This document shows, piece by piece, positions 15,096-21,316 of a DNA stretch of 25,460 bases. A program made the translations under genes and the position numbers. A model generated the notes under the pieces. That model made no database searches. It saw only the letters and a list, made by a program, of their open reading frames with translations, and had not been told where the DNA came from. Source of the DNA: F1-20-MAGs119 sp041164425 (GTDB lineage Bacteria; Actinomycetota; Acidimicrobiia; Acidimicrobiales; Ilumatobacteraceae); the NCBI GenBank assembly GCA_041164425.1, contig JBEAPO010000146.1:1-25460 (forward strand), given 5' to 3'. The number at the start of each line of letters is the position of its first letter. Positions within the stretch are counted from its first letter, which is position 1.

Positions 15096-15101
15096 TAGTG
15101 T
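15096..15101 (+). promoter_or_regulatory. -10 element of the class II aldolase gene
   Basis: TAGTGT lies exactly 7 nt before ATG 15109. Only 6 bp separate it from the oppositely directed RidA element, so the two promoters overlap in DNA footprint. Confidence 0.55.
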
Positions 15102-15108
15102 TGGACCC

Positions 15109-15927
15109 ATGGCAGTCACCGATGCACCCAGTGTCCCGACGATCGACGGCATCCCTCTCACACCAAAGCAAGTCAGCCTCGATGGAATCCCGAAGTTCGA
15201 CAATTTTGAAGACGAACGTCGCCATCGCAAGGAACGCCTCGCGGGCGCGCTGCGCATCTTCGGCAAGTTCGGATTCTCCGAAGGCGTCGCCGGCCACATC
15301 ACGGTGCGCGATCCGGAATTCACCGACCACTTCTGGGTGAACCCCTTCTCGATGTCGTTTCGCCAGATCAAGGTCAGCGATTTGATTCTCGTCAACCATG
15401 ACGGCGACGTGGTCTACGGTTCGCGGCCGGTGAACCGCGCCGCGTTCGTGTTGCACGCGGCCGTGCACAAGGCGCGCCCCGACATCAACGCAGCCGCGCA
15501 CGCGCACTCGGTGTACGGCAAGTCGTGGTCATCGCTCGGTCGCCTGCTCGATCCGATAACACAAGATGCCTGCGCCTTCTACAACGACCATGTTCTCATT
15601 GACGATGTCGGCGGCAAAGTCGTCTTCGAAATCGAAGACGGAATTCGCTTTGCCGAGAAATTCGGCAATTACAAGGCCGCGATCCACCAGAATCACGGGC
15701 TCTTCACCACGGGTGAAACCGTCGATGCCGCTGCGTACGCGTTCATCACGATGGAACGCACCTGCCAGGCACAGTTGATGGCCGAGGCCGCAGGCAAGCC
15801 GAAACTCATCCCCCACGAGTGGGCCGAGTACACGCGCAACAACACTGCTTTCCCGGCTGCGACATGGCTGAACTTCCAGCCCCTGTGGGACGACATCGTC
15901 CAGTCCGACCCCGACCTCTTCAATTGA
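15109..15927 (+). CDS. Class II aldolase/adducin domain protein
   Basis: A 272-residue protein of the aldolase II/adducin fold. Zinc-ligand motifs are visible: HAHS in DINAAAHAHSVYGKSWS and the His of HQNHGLFTTGETVD. The segment LRIFGKFGFSEGVAGHITVRDPE matches the family start. Fuculose-1-phosphate aldolase has a catalytic Glu in PSSEWRFH. The corresponding stretch here is NRAAFVLHAAVHKARPD, with Ala in that place, so classical retro-aldol catalysis is doubtful. Many bacterial adducin-like members share that change and have unknown substrates. The ATG at 15109 follows TAGTGT by 7 nt. It is divergent from the RidA-family gene, and a 47-bp repeat begins 6 nt after the stop. Confidence 0.87.
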   Translation: MAVTDAPSVPTIDGIPLTPKQVSLDGIPKFDNFEDERRHRKERLAGALRIFGKFGFSEGVAGHITVRDPEFTDHFWVNPFSMSFRQIKVSDLILVNHDGDVVYGSRPVNRAAFVLHAAVHKARPDINAAAHAHSVYGKSWSSLGRLLDPITQDACAFYNDHVLIDDVGGKVVFEIEDGIRFAEKFGNYKAAIHQNHGLFTTGETVDAAAYAFITMERTCQAQLMAEAAGKPKLIPHEWAEYTRNNTAFPAATWLNFQPLWDDIVQSDPDLFN

Positions 15928-15933
15928 CGAGGG

Positions 15934-15980
15934 TTCTCGGTGTGACTTGACTCGGATTTCGCCACAAGACACACCGAAAA
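15934..15980 (+). repeat. 47-bp palindromic repeat, copy L (overlaps the EamA gene start)
   Basis: Begins TTCTCGGTGTG and ends CACACCGAAAA. Ten of 11 end positions pair, the exception being position 3/45. Inside, CTTG and CAAG can add 4 bp after an A-A mismatch. It starts 6 nt after the aldolase stop. The EamA start codon TTG 15947 and its first 11 codons lie inside it. Confidence 0.8.
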
Positions 15981-16807
15981 GTCGCACTTTCGAACCAGAG
16001 ATTCTCTTTCTCTTCTCGGCTGTCGCCCTGAACTCAGGGAACGCAATCGCCAAGGCTCAGTTCGATACAGCCAACCCGGCAACTCTCGCATGGTTGCGCA
16101 TGTTCGGTGCAATGGTGGTTTCCATAGCCGTCGCACGGCCACACAGGATGCGGCAACGCGAATGGTCCCGAGACTCCCTGCGCGCGGCAGCAGTCTTTGG
16201 TTTGTCGACGGGATTGACGAGCACATTCTTCTACCTCGCCATCGATCGCCTACCGCTCGGCAAGGGCGTTGCAATCGAATTCATCGGACCCATCACCGTC
16301 GCTGCAATTCTCACAAAATCCCGGCGGAATGCATTTGCATTAATGTTCGCTGTCGCTGGAGTTGCCGTTCTGAGTGGAGTCGAGCTCGGAGACGAGCCGT
16401 TGGGGGTGCTTTTTATTCTTCTCGCTGCCACTTCGTGGGCGGTGCACATCGTTTCAGGAGCGAAGGTTGCCCGCGCAAACTCGGGAATAGAAGGACTCGC
16501 GATGGCGTTCGTTTTTGGCACGTTGTTCACGATTCCGTTCGGTTTCGCCGATGCCGATGCGATCGCATCACATCTTTGGCTAATTCCGCTTGGACTACTT
16601 GTCGGCACGTTGTCGAGTGTCACCAGCTACGGCATCGACCAGCGCATCCTCCGCAAAGTCACCGTGCGCCACTACTCGATCCTCCTGGCGATGTTGCCGG
16701 TCGTGTCGAGCATCTTCGGCTACGTCGTCTTCGACCAGATTCCGACCGCCTGGGACTTCGTTGGTGGGGCACTCATCATCGGTGGTATCGCGATTCAGGA
16801 GCGCTGA
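15947..16807 (+). CDS. EamA/DMT-superfamily transporter, RhtA-like
   Basis: A 286-residue integral membrane protein with two EamA repeats and about ten hydrophobic segments, the first beginning ILFLFSAVALNSGNAIAKAQF. The second repeat has LLVGTLSSVTSYGIDQRILRKVT and ends FDQIPTAWDFVGGALIIGGIAI, as in RhtA-type metabolite or amino-acid exporters. The substrate cannot be read from the sequence. TTG 15947 is the only conventional start that keeps the first membrane segment. Neither a Shine-Dalgarno sequence nor a TANNNT box stands out before it, and the start lies inside a 47-bp repeat. Another repeat copy follows the stop. The first two thirds of the gene look less GC-rich than the neighbours, which may indicate transfer. 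Confidence 0.83.
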   Translation: MTRISPQDTPKSRTFEPEILFLFSAVALNSGNAIAKAQFDTANPATLAWLRMFGAMVVSIAVARPHRMRQREWSRDSLRAAAVFGLSTGLTSTFFYLAIDRLPLGKGVAIEFIGPITVAAILTKSRRNAFALMFAVAGVAVLSGVELGDEPLGVLFILLAATSWAVHIVSGAKVARANSGIEGLAMAFVFGTLFTIPFGFADADAIASHLWLIPLGLLVGTLSSVTSYGIDQRILRKVTVRHYSILLAMLPVVSSIFGYVVFDQIPTAWDFVGGALIIGGIAIQER

Positions 16808-16814
16808 GACGCGC

Positions 16815-16861
16815 TTCTCGGTGCGAGAAGTAGCGAAAGGCGAGTCGAATCACACCGAAAA
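16815..16861 (+). repeat. 47-bp palindromic repeat, copy R (after the EamA gene)
   Basis: Begins TTCTCGGTGCG and ends CACACCGAAAA, 7 nt after the EamA stop. The ends match copy L in direct orientation. The 25-nt interior matches copy L better as a reverse complement: 35 of 47 positions agree overall when inverted, against 30 when direct. On the other strand it starts 13 nt after the stop of the 174-residue gene, so it could act as a terminator for both. Confidence 0.75.
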
Positions 16862-16874
16862 CGATTGTTGGGAG

Positions 16875-17399
16875 TTAGGAGCCGGTGAGGGCGCGCCACG
16901 AGCCAGGCATCACGTTGCGTGCTGACTCGGGTGTCATCCGCAGCGTCGCCTCGGGAACGAGGTCGGCGATGTGGCGGCCTTCGCCGTAGTGCACGGTGAC
17001 GTGCGAGACACCGGCGAACAAAACCTTGCGCGCGGCGACGAGGTCAGCCGGCGGGTTCGCGTCGAGCCAACCCCAGATGGTCAATGCCAAACGCAGGTCG
17101 TGGACTACTGGTGCACGGCCGTAGAGCGACGCGCGTCGCAACGCGATGTTGATGCTGCCGCGAATCGCGTCGTCGATGCTCTCCCCCGACTGCACACGAA
17201 TCTCGCTGCGCAACGCCGCGGCAATCTTCAGCACGAAGCCCTGATCGGGACCCTGGTAGCCGAGACGCTTACCCGCGGGCTGACGACCGTCGATTTCACC
17301 TTTGCGTCCGGGCTTCCAGGACCCAGGCACGTACGAGGGCGACTCGTACGCTGGGGTCTGTCCGGCTGTGAACTCGGGGGCGTAGCGCGGTGCGGCCAT
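16875..17399 (-). CDS. Conserved actinobacterial protein of unknown function
   Basis: A 174-residue protein with no recognised domain, signal peptide or membrane segment. Its motifs look like those of a conserved actinobacterial family: YVPGSWKPGRKGEIDGRQPAG, RLGYQGPDQGFVLKIA, IALRRASLYGRAPVVHDL, ALTIWGWLDANPPADLVAARK, and a C-terminal HIADLVPEATLRMTP. The dense Gly, Arg, Asp and His conservation suggests an enzyme or nucleic-acid-associated role, but I cannot name one. ATG 17399 has TACTGT 7 nt upstream, so it may have its own leaderless transcript. It also lies only 17 bp after cimA on the same strand. The open frame reaching 17507 overlaps cimA and is not coding there. Confidence 0.8.
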   Translation of the reverse strand: MAAPRYAPEFTAGQTPAYESPSYVPGSWKPGRKGEIDGRQPAGKRLGYQGPDQGFVLKIAAALRSEIRVQSGESIDDAIRGSINIALRRASLYGRAPVVHDLRLALTIWGWLDANPPADLVAARKVLFAGVSHVTVHYGEGRHIADLVPEATLRMTPESARNVMPGSWRALTGS

Positions 17400-17406
17400 G
17401 TCGTCG

Positions 17407-17412
17407 ACAGTA
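17407..17412 (-). promoter_or_regulatory. -10 element of the 174-residue unknown gene
   Basis: The minus strand reads TACTGT, 7 nt before ATG 17399, within the 17-bp gap after cimA. Confidence 0.5.
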
Positions 17413-17416
17413 GCCG

Positions 17417-19015
17417 TCAGGCGTGGAGCAACCCGTACACGAGCGACTCTTCGAGCGCTTGCCACGAAGCCTGGATGATGTTCGGCGAGACACCGATCGT
17501 CGTCCACGAACGCTCGCCGTTCGTGGCGTCGATGAGTACGCGCGTGACCGCACCCGTTGCCGTCGCGCCATCCAGAATGCGCACCTTGTAGTCAGTGAGG
17601 TGAATCTTGGCGAGCTGCGGGAAACGTGGCGTGAGAGCGGCACGCAATGCCGAGTCGATGGCATTGACCGGACCGTTGCCCTCGGATGTGTGGACAAAGC
17701 GCTCTTCGTTCACCCAGACCTTCACGGTTGCTTCCGTCGTGAAGGTGCCGTCTGCGGCCTCGTCGGTGATGACGCGCATTGATTCGACGTTGAAGTACGG
17801 CGATTCCCAACCGGCGGCACGGCGCATCAACAACTCAAGCGATGCGTCGGCTGCCTCGAAGTGATATCCCTCGTGTTCGAGGCGCTTCAGGTCGTCGATC
17901 ACTTGGTTCACCGCCGGGCCGTCCATCACCAGGCCGATTTCGTCGGCCTTCATTTGGATGGTGGCGCGTCCGGCCATCTCTGAAACGACGAAGCGCGTGC
18001 CATTGCCGACCAGTTCGGGGTCGACGTGTTCGTACGCATCTTTCGCGCGGGCGATTGCGGAAACGTGCAGTCCCGCCTTGTGTGCGAAAGCCGACGCTCC
18101 GACGTAGGGGGCCTGTGGGTTCATCGGACGATTCAACACCTCAGCGACATGGTGGCTGACCGGCGTGAGGCGCGACATGTTCTCGTCGGGCAGGCAGCGG
18201 TACCCCATCTTCAATTGCAAGTTCGGGATGATCGTGGTGAGGTTCGCGTTGCCTGTGCGCTCGCCAAGACCATTGAGCGTTCCCTGCACGTGGCGAACAC
18301 CCGCGGCAACGGCCGCGATCGAATTGGCGACCGCGCAACCCGTGTCGTCGTGGCAGTGGATACCCAACGTCGCGTCGTCACCGATGTGCTTGCGGACCGC
18401 CGCAACGATGTCGCCCACTTCGTGGGGCAGCGAACCACCGTTCGTGTCGCACAAGACGAGGTGCGTCGCTCCCTTCATGACGGCTGCCTCGAGTACGCGC
18501 AACGAGAACTCGGGGTTGCGCTTGAAGCCGTCGAAGAAGTGCTCCATGTCGACCAACACTTGCCGACCATTGCCTTTCAGGAACTCGACGGAGTCGGCCA
18601 CCATCGCGACACCTTCGTCGAGCGTCGTCTGTAGTGCATTTTCGACGTGGTAGTCCCAGCACTTGGCAACGATGCACACCGCGGCAGTTTCGGCCTCGAT
18701 GAGGTTGCGCAGCGTGACGTCGTCGTCAACCTTGCCCTTCGGCCGACGCGTCGACCCGAACGCAACCAGAGTCGAGTTGACGAGTTTCAGTTCCTTTCGC
18801 GCGCGCGTGAAGAACTCGATGTCCTTCGGGTTCGCGCCGGGCCATCCGCCCTCGATGAAGTGCACGCCCAGGAAGTCGAGTTGTTCGGCGATACGGAGCT
18901 TGTCCTCGACCGTTGCCGACACTCCCTCGACCTGCATGCCGTCGCGCAGGGTTGTGTCGAAGACTTCAACGAAATTGGCCGGGCTATTGCTGGCCTGGTT
19001 GCTCTTGGTGCTCAT
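17417..19015 (-). CDS. cimA: (R)-citramalate synthase
   Basis: A 532-residue enzyme of the 2-isopropylmalate/citramalate synthase family. It condenses acetyl-CoA with pyruvate to citramalate, the threonine-independent entry to isoleucine via 2-ketobutyrate. The catalytic barrel begins VEVFDTTLRDGMQVEGVS with the catalytic Arg-Asp. It continues with FIEGGWPGANPKD, typical of CimA rather than LeuA, and the metal site HCHDDTGCAVANS. GTLNGLGERTGNANL follows. The last 120 or so residues form a LeuA-type allosteric domain, the usual site of isoleucine feedback. An AG-rich stretch lies a few bases upstream of ATG 19015 but is a weak Shine-Dalgarno match. An attenuator with an Ile-rich leader precedes it. 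ilvE and leuB lie upstream on the same strand. Confidence 0.92.
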   Translation of the reverse strand: MSTKSNQASNSPANFVEVFDTTLRDGMQVEGVSATVEDKLRIAEQLDFLGVHFIEGGWPGANPKDIEFFTRARKELKLVNSTLVAFGSTRRPKGKVDDDVTLRNLIEAETAAVCIVAKCWDYHVENALQTTLDEGVAMVADSVEFLKGNGRQVLVDMEHFFDGFKRNPEFSLRVLEAAVMKGATHLVLCDTNGGSLPHEVGDIVAAVRKHIGDDATLGIHCHDDTGCAVANSIAAVAAGVRHVQGTLNGLGERTGNANLTTIIPNLQLKMGYRCLPDENMSRLTPVSHHVAEVLNRPMNPQAPYVGASAFAHKAGLHVSAIARAKDAYEHVDPELVGNGTRFVVSEMAGRATIQMKADEIGLVMDGPAVNQVIDDLKRLEHEGYHFEAADASLELLMRRAAGWESPYFNVESMRVITDEAADGTFTTEATVKVWVNEERFVHTSEGNGPVNAIDSALRAALTPRFPQLAKIHLTDYKVRILDGATATGAVTRVLIDATNGERSWTTIGVSPNIIQASWQALEESLVYGLLHA

Positions 19016-19044
19016 CTGTTCGTCTCTTTCTGGGTTCTTGCGGG

Positions 19045-19072
19045 AAAAACAAAAGCCGCCCGGTGGGCGGCT
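19045..19072 (-). terminator. Intrinsic terminator (attenuator) before cimA
   Basis: On the minus strand, AGCCGCCC-ACC-GGGCGGCT forms an 8-bp perfect stem with a 3-nt loop, followed directly by TTTGTTTTT. It ends 29 nt before the cimA ATG and begins 25 nt after the stop of the Ile-rich leader ORF. It is the only strong T-tract terminator I see in the window. Being placed in front of a gene and not behind one, it looks like an attenuator. Confidence 0.85.
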
Positions 19073-19076
19073 GGCT

Positions 19077-19098
19077 GCGCACGGGGTGACCCGAGCGC
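19077..19098 (-). promoter_or_regulatory. Hairpin starting at the leader-ORF stop codon
   Basis: On the minus strand, GCGC-T-CGGG-TCAC-CCCG-T-GCGC folds as two 4-bp stems around one T-T mismatch with a tetraloop. Its first base is the G of the leader TAG stop. It could be a pause hairpin or one arm of the alternative fold in attenuation. Its 3' end is only 4 nt from the terminator stem. Confidence 0.55.
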
Positions 19099-19172
19099 TA
19101 CGGAATAATGATGATGACAGCGGCCACGCGGCACGACCCGAAGGCCGAGAAGGTATGAGCTGTGGACATCAC
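19098..19172 (-). CDS. Ile-rich leader peptide of cimA
   Basis: A small ORF starting at GTG 19172 (then ATG 19169) and ending at TAG 19098-19100: 24 codons from GTG or 23 from ATG. The peptide ends AAVIIIIP: one Val and four consecutive Ile codons (ATC ATC ATT ATT), Pro, stop. A TTGACG-N18-CAGACT promoter ends 7 nt before the GTG, so the leader would be translated from a leaderless mRNA. A hairpin and an intrinsic terminator follow before cimA. The arrangement matches ribosome-mediated attenuation of isoleucine genes such as ilvGMEDA. The role is inferred; I did not find a convincing classical antiterminator pairing by eye. Confidence 0.8.
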   Translation of the reverse strand: MMSTAHTFSAFGSCRVAAVIIIIP

Positions 19173-19179
19173 GATCCGA

Positions 19180-19209
19180 AGTCTGCCCGTGAAATCCCCG
19201 TTTCGTCAA
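19180..19209 (-). promoter_or_regulatory. Promoter of the cimA leader transcript
   Basis: On the minus strand, TTGACG (19209-19204) is a near-consensus -35, 18 bp before CAGACT (19185-19180) as -10. The leader GTG begins 7 nt later. It is the most complete two-box promoter I noticed here. It allows cimA to be transcribed separately from leuB-ilvE. Confidence 0.55.
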
Positions 19210-19262
19210 CGGCCCACGCGATTTTCCTGCATTTACGGGGATGTCAGGGGTGTTGATGATCC

Positions 19263-19290
19263 CTGTGGACAAGTCTGGGGATTGTCACAG
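19263..19290. other. Bulged hairpin after ilvE containing a TTGTCCACA box
   Basis: CTGTGGACAA (19263-19272) and TTGTCACAG (19282-19290) pair over 9 bp with one bulged G and a 9-nt loop, 39 nt past the ilvE stop. No T tract follows on the minus strand, so termination of ilvE is possible but unproven. The left arm includes TTGTCCACA on the minus strand, a DnaA-box-like 9-mer. The rest of the 314-bp gap 19016-19329 is the cimA leader region. Confidence 0.4.
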
Positions 19291-19329
19291 AACGCGCACA
19301 ATCGCGCCCCGCTGCCGCCTGCCAAAGCT

Positions 19330-20250
19330 CTACTTGGCCAGTTCGCACCAGTGCTTGTACTTGGCGATCTGGCCACGCACCGCCTTGCCGTAAGTGTCGG
19401 CAACCTGCTTGGTGATTGGGCCGGGACATGGGACCTGGCGGTCGTCGACCGAATTGATGGCGCTGACCTCCGCCGCCGTGCCGACACAGAAGATTTCCTC
19501 GGCGATGTAAAGATCGGAACGGGCAATGTTCCCCTTTTCCACTTTGTGGCCGAGATCCTCGAGTACCGAGATGACACTGGCCTGAGTGATGCCTTCGAGC
19601 GCACCCGCCGACAACGGCGGTGTGATGATCGAGCCGTTGCGAACGACGAACAGGTTCTCACCGGTGCATTCGCTGACGAGGCCTTCGTTGTTGAGGAGAA
19701 TGGCTTCGTCGTAGCCGGCTTTCAGTGCCTCGACCTTTGCGAGCGATGAGTTCGCGTAATTTGCAACCGTCTTTGCTGCGGGCGGAAGCATGTTGTGGTC
19801 GAGTCGCTTCCACGACGAAATCTTCATTCGAACACCCTTGGTCATCGCGTCGTCACCGAGATACGCGCCCCACGGCCAGCACGCAATGGCGACATCGACG
19901 GTGCAGGGCAACGTATTGAGGCCCATTTCGCCGTAGCCGTAATAGGCGATCGGCCGGATATAACAGCCCGGCAAACCAGTCGAGGCAACGGTCTCTTTCG
20001 TCGCGTCGATGATCTGCTGCACCGTGTACGGAATCTCCATGCCGAGAATCTTTGCGCTGCGGAACAAACGCTCGATGTGCTCGGTGAGGCGGAATACGGC
20101 GGGACCCTCGGCGGTTTCGTACGCGCGAATGCCTTCAAACACACCGGTGCCGTAGTGCAACGTGTGCGTCAGCACGTGGACCTTGGCGTCGTCCCAGTTG
20201 ACGAGCTTTCCGTTCATCCAGATTTTCGGCGTGGGAACGAGGGTGGGCAT
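19330..20250 (-). CDS. ilvE: Branched-chain amino-acid aminotransferase
   Basis: A 306-residue fold-type IV PLP aminotransferase. It catalyses the last step of valine, leucine and isoleucine synthesis with glutamate as donor. The N-terminus WMNGKLVNWDDAKVHVLTHTLHYGTGVFEGIRAY is diagnostic. The PLP Lys is Lys160 in PPAAKTVANYANS. The segments GYDEAILLNNEGLVSECTGENLF and GALEGITQASVI follow, with the phosphate-binding residues. ATG 20250 has AGGA 7 nt upstream, which decides it over the longer open frame to 20349. It lies 26 bp after leuB, so the two are probably one transcript. The cimA attenuator begins about 160 bp downstream. Confidence 0.94.
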   Translation of the reverse strand: MPTLVPTPKIWMNGKLVNWDDAKVHVLTHTLHYGTGVFEGIRAYETAEGPAVFRLTEHIERLFRSAKILGMEIPYTVQQIIDATKETVASTGLPGCYIRPIAYYGYGEMGLNTLPCTVDVAIACWPWGAYLGDDAMTKGVRMKISSWKRLDHNMLPPAAKTVANYANSSLAKVEALKAGYDEAILLNNEGLVSECTGENLFVVRNGSIITPPLSAGALEGITQASVISVLEDLGHKVEKGNIARSDLYIAEEIFCVGTAAEVSAINSVDDRQVPCPGPITKQVADTYGKAVRGQIAKYKHWCELAK

Positions 20251-20257
20251 CGGAGTT

Positions 20258-20261
20258 TCCT
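20258..20261 (-). promoter_or_regulatory. Ribosome-binding site of ilvE
   Basis: AAAGGAAA on the minus strand, with the AGGA core 7 nt before ATG 20250. It is one of the clear Shine-Dalgarno sequences in the window and belongs to an operon-internal gene. Confidence 0.6.
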
Positions 20262-20276
20262 TTCGGCTCAGGCAGA

Positions 20277-21272
20277 TTACTTGCCGCCGAGACGGGCGGC
20301 GATGGCGTTTGCGACCTCGGTTGTCGATCCGGCGACGGGTTCGGCACACGCTGCCCGAATTCGGTCGGCCGCGGCGCTTTCGCCGAGGAAATCAAGCATC
20401 AACGCAGCCGACAGGATCGCCGCGGTGGGGTTCGCCTTGCCGGTTCCGACGATGTCGGGTGCCGAACCGTGAACGGGCTCGAACATCGACGGCCCCGTGC
20501 GTGCCGGGTTCAAGTTGGCCGACGATGCCAGGCCGATACCGCCGCTGACTGCGCCGCCGAGGTCGGTGAGGATGTCACCGAACAGGTTGTCGGTGACAAT
20601 GACGTCGTAGCGGTGCGGATCCTGCACGAAGTAGATACACGCCGCGTCGACGTGGTTGTACGCGGTACCAACATTAGGGAACTCTTTGGCGACGATGTCG
20701 AACGTGCGTTGCCACAGATCACCGGCAAACGTGAGCACGTTGGTCTTGTGCACGAGAGTCACGTGCTTGCGTTCACGCTTCGCGGCGAGTTCGAAGGCAT
20801 AACGCACGCAGCGCTCGACACCCATGCGAGTGTTCACGCTTCCCTGCGTCGCGACCTCGTTCGGTGTTCCCTTGCGCAGAACGCCGCCCTCGCCGACGTA
20901 CGGTCCCTCGGTGTTTTCGCGAATGACGATGAAATCGTGCGACTTGGAATGCCCCGGCGCTGTACCGACGAACGGACGTTGATTCACGTACAGATCGAGT
21001 TCGAACCGCATCTTCAGCAAGAGTCCGCGCTCGATCACACCTGGCGGCACATCTGGGGTTCCGACGGCACCGAGGAGAATCGCATCGAAACCGCGCAACT
21101 GGGCGAGGGTCGCGTCGGACAGGATCTCGCCATCGCGCAGGTAACGAGCGCCGCCCAGGTCGAAGTCGGTCGTGGCGATGTCGACGCCGGCGGCACGGAC
21201 GACCTTGAGGGCCTCGGTCGTGACCTCGGGCCCGATGCCGTCTCCGCCAATTACTGCAATGCGATGTGCCAT
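20277..21272 (-). CDS. leuB: 3-isopropylmalate dehydrogenase
   Basis: A 331-residue NAD-dependent beta-decarboxylating dehydrogenase of leucine synthesis, converting 3-isopropylmalate to 2-ketoisocaproate. Motifs in order: IAVIGGDGIGPEV at the N-terminus, then MRFELDLYVNQRP (substrate Arg residues). IRENTEGPYVGEGG follows, then VHKTNVLTFAGDLW and VDAACIYFVQDPHRYDVIVTDN with the metal-binding Asp residues. Last come DLGGAVSGGIGLA and FEPVHGSAPDIVGTGKANP (NAD-binding). The pattern matches what I recall of mycobacterial LeuB, although isocitrate and tartrate dehydrogenases are relatives; the ilvE-cimA neighbourhood supports LeuB. ATG 21272 has TAGCCT 9 nt upstream. It is divergent from greA by 44 bp. 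Confidence 0.92.
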   Translation of the reverse strand: MAHRIAVIGGDGIGPEVTTEALKVVRAAGVDIATTDFDLGGARYLRDGEILSDATLAQLRGFDAILLGAVGTPDVPPGVIERGLLLKMRFELDLYVNQRPFVGTAPGHSKSHDFIVIRENTEGPYVGEGGVLRKGTPNEVATQGSVNTRMGVERCVRYAFELAAKRERKHVTLVHKTNVLTFAGDLWQRTFDIVAKEFPNVGTAYNHVDAACIYFVQDPHRYDVIVTDNLFGDILTDLGGAVSGGIGLASSANLNPARTGPSMFEPVHGSAPDIVGTGKANPTAAILSAALMLDFLGESAAADRIRAACAEPVAGSTTEVANAIAARLGGK

Positions 21273-21281
21273 AGGCGCGCA

Positions 21282-21287
21282 AGGCTA
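21282..21287 (-). promoter_or_regulatory. -10 element of leuB
   Basis: The minus strand reads TAGCCT, 9 nt before ATG 21272. With the greA element it forms an inverted repeat, AAGGCTA-N16-TAGCCTT (21281-21310). Confidence 0.45.
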
Positions 21288-21303
21288 ACTGGCGCACCGT
21301 CGG

Positions 21304-21309
21304 TAGCCT
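21304..21309 (+). promoter_or_regulatory. -10 element of greA
   Basis: TAGCCT lies exactly 7 nt before ATG 21317, the ideal leaderless spacing. Confidence 0.55.
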
Positions 21310-21316
21310 TTTTCGC

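Noticed and set aside
15934..16861. A composite transposon with terminal inverted repeats around the EamA gene
   Set aside because: The repeat ends are in direct orientation, no target-site duplication is apparent, no transposase is present, and a third copy occurs at 14609-14655. A dispersed palindrome explains it better.
19264..19272. DnaA-box-like TTGTCCACA (minus strand) after ilvE
   Set aside because: A single box plus one near-match at 19161-19169, with no AT-rich element, no dnaA or dnaN and no cluster of boxes. Not evidence of an origin.
19012..19272. An 86-codon minus-strand frame covering the cimA leader
   Set aside because: It is in another frame from the Ile-rich leader, reads through the terminator stem, and has no protein-like features.
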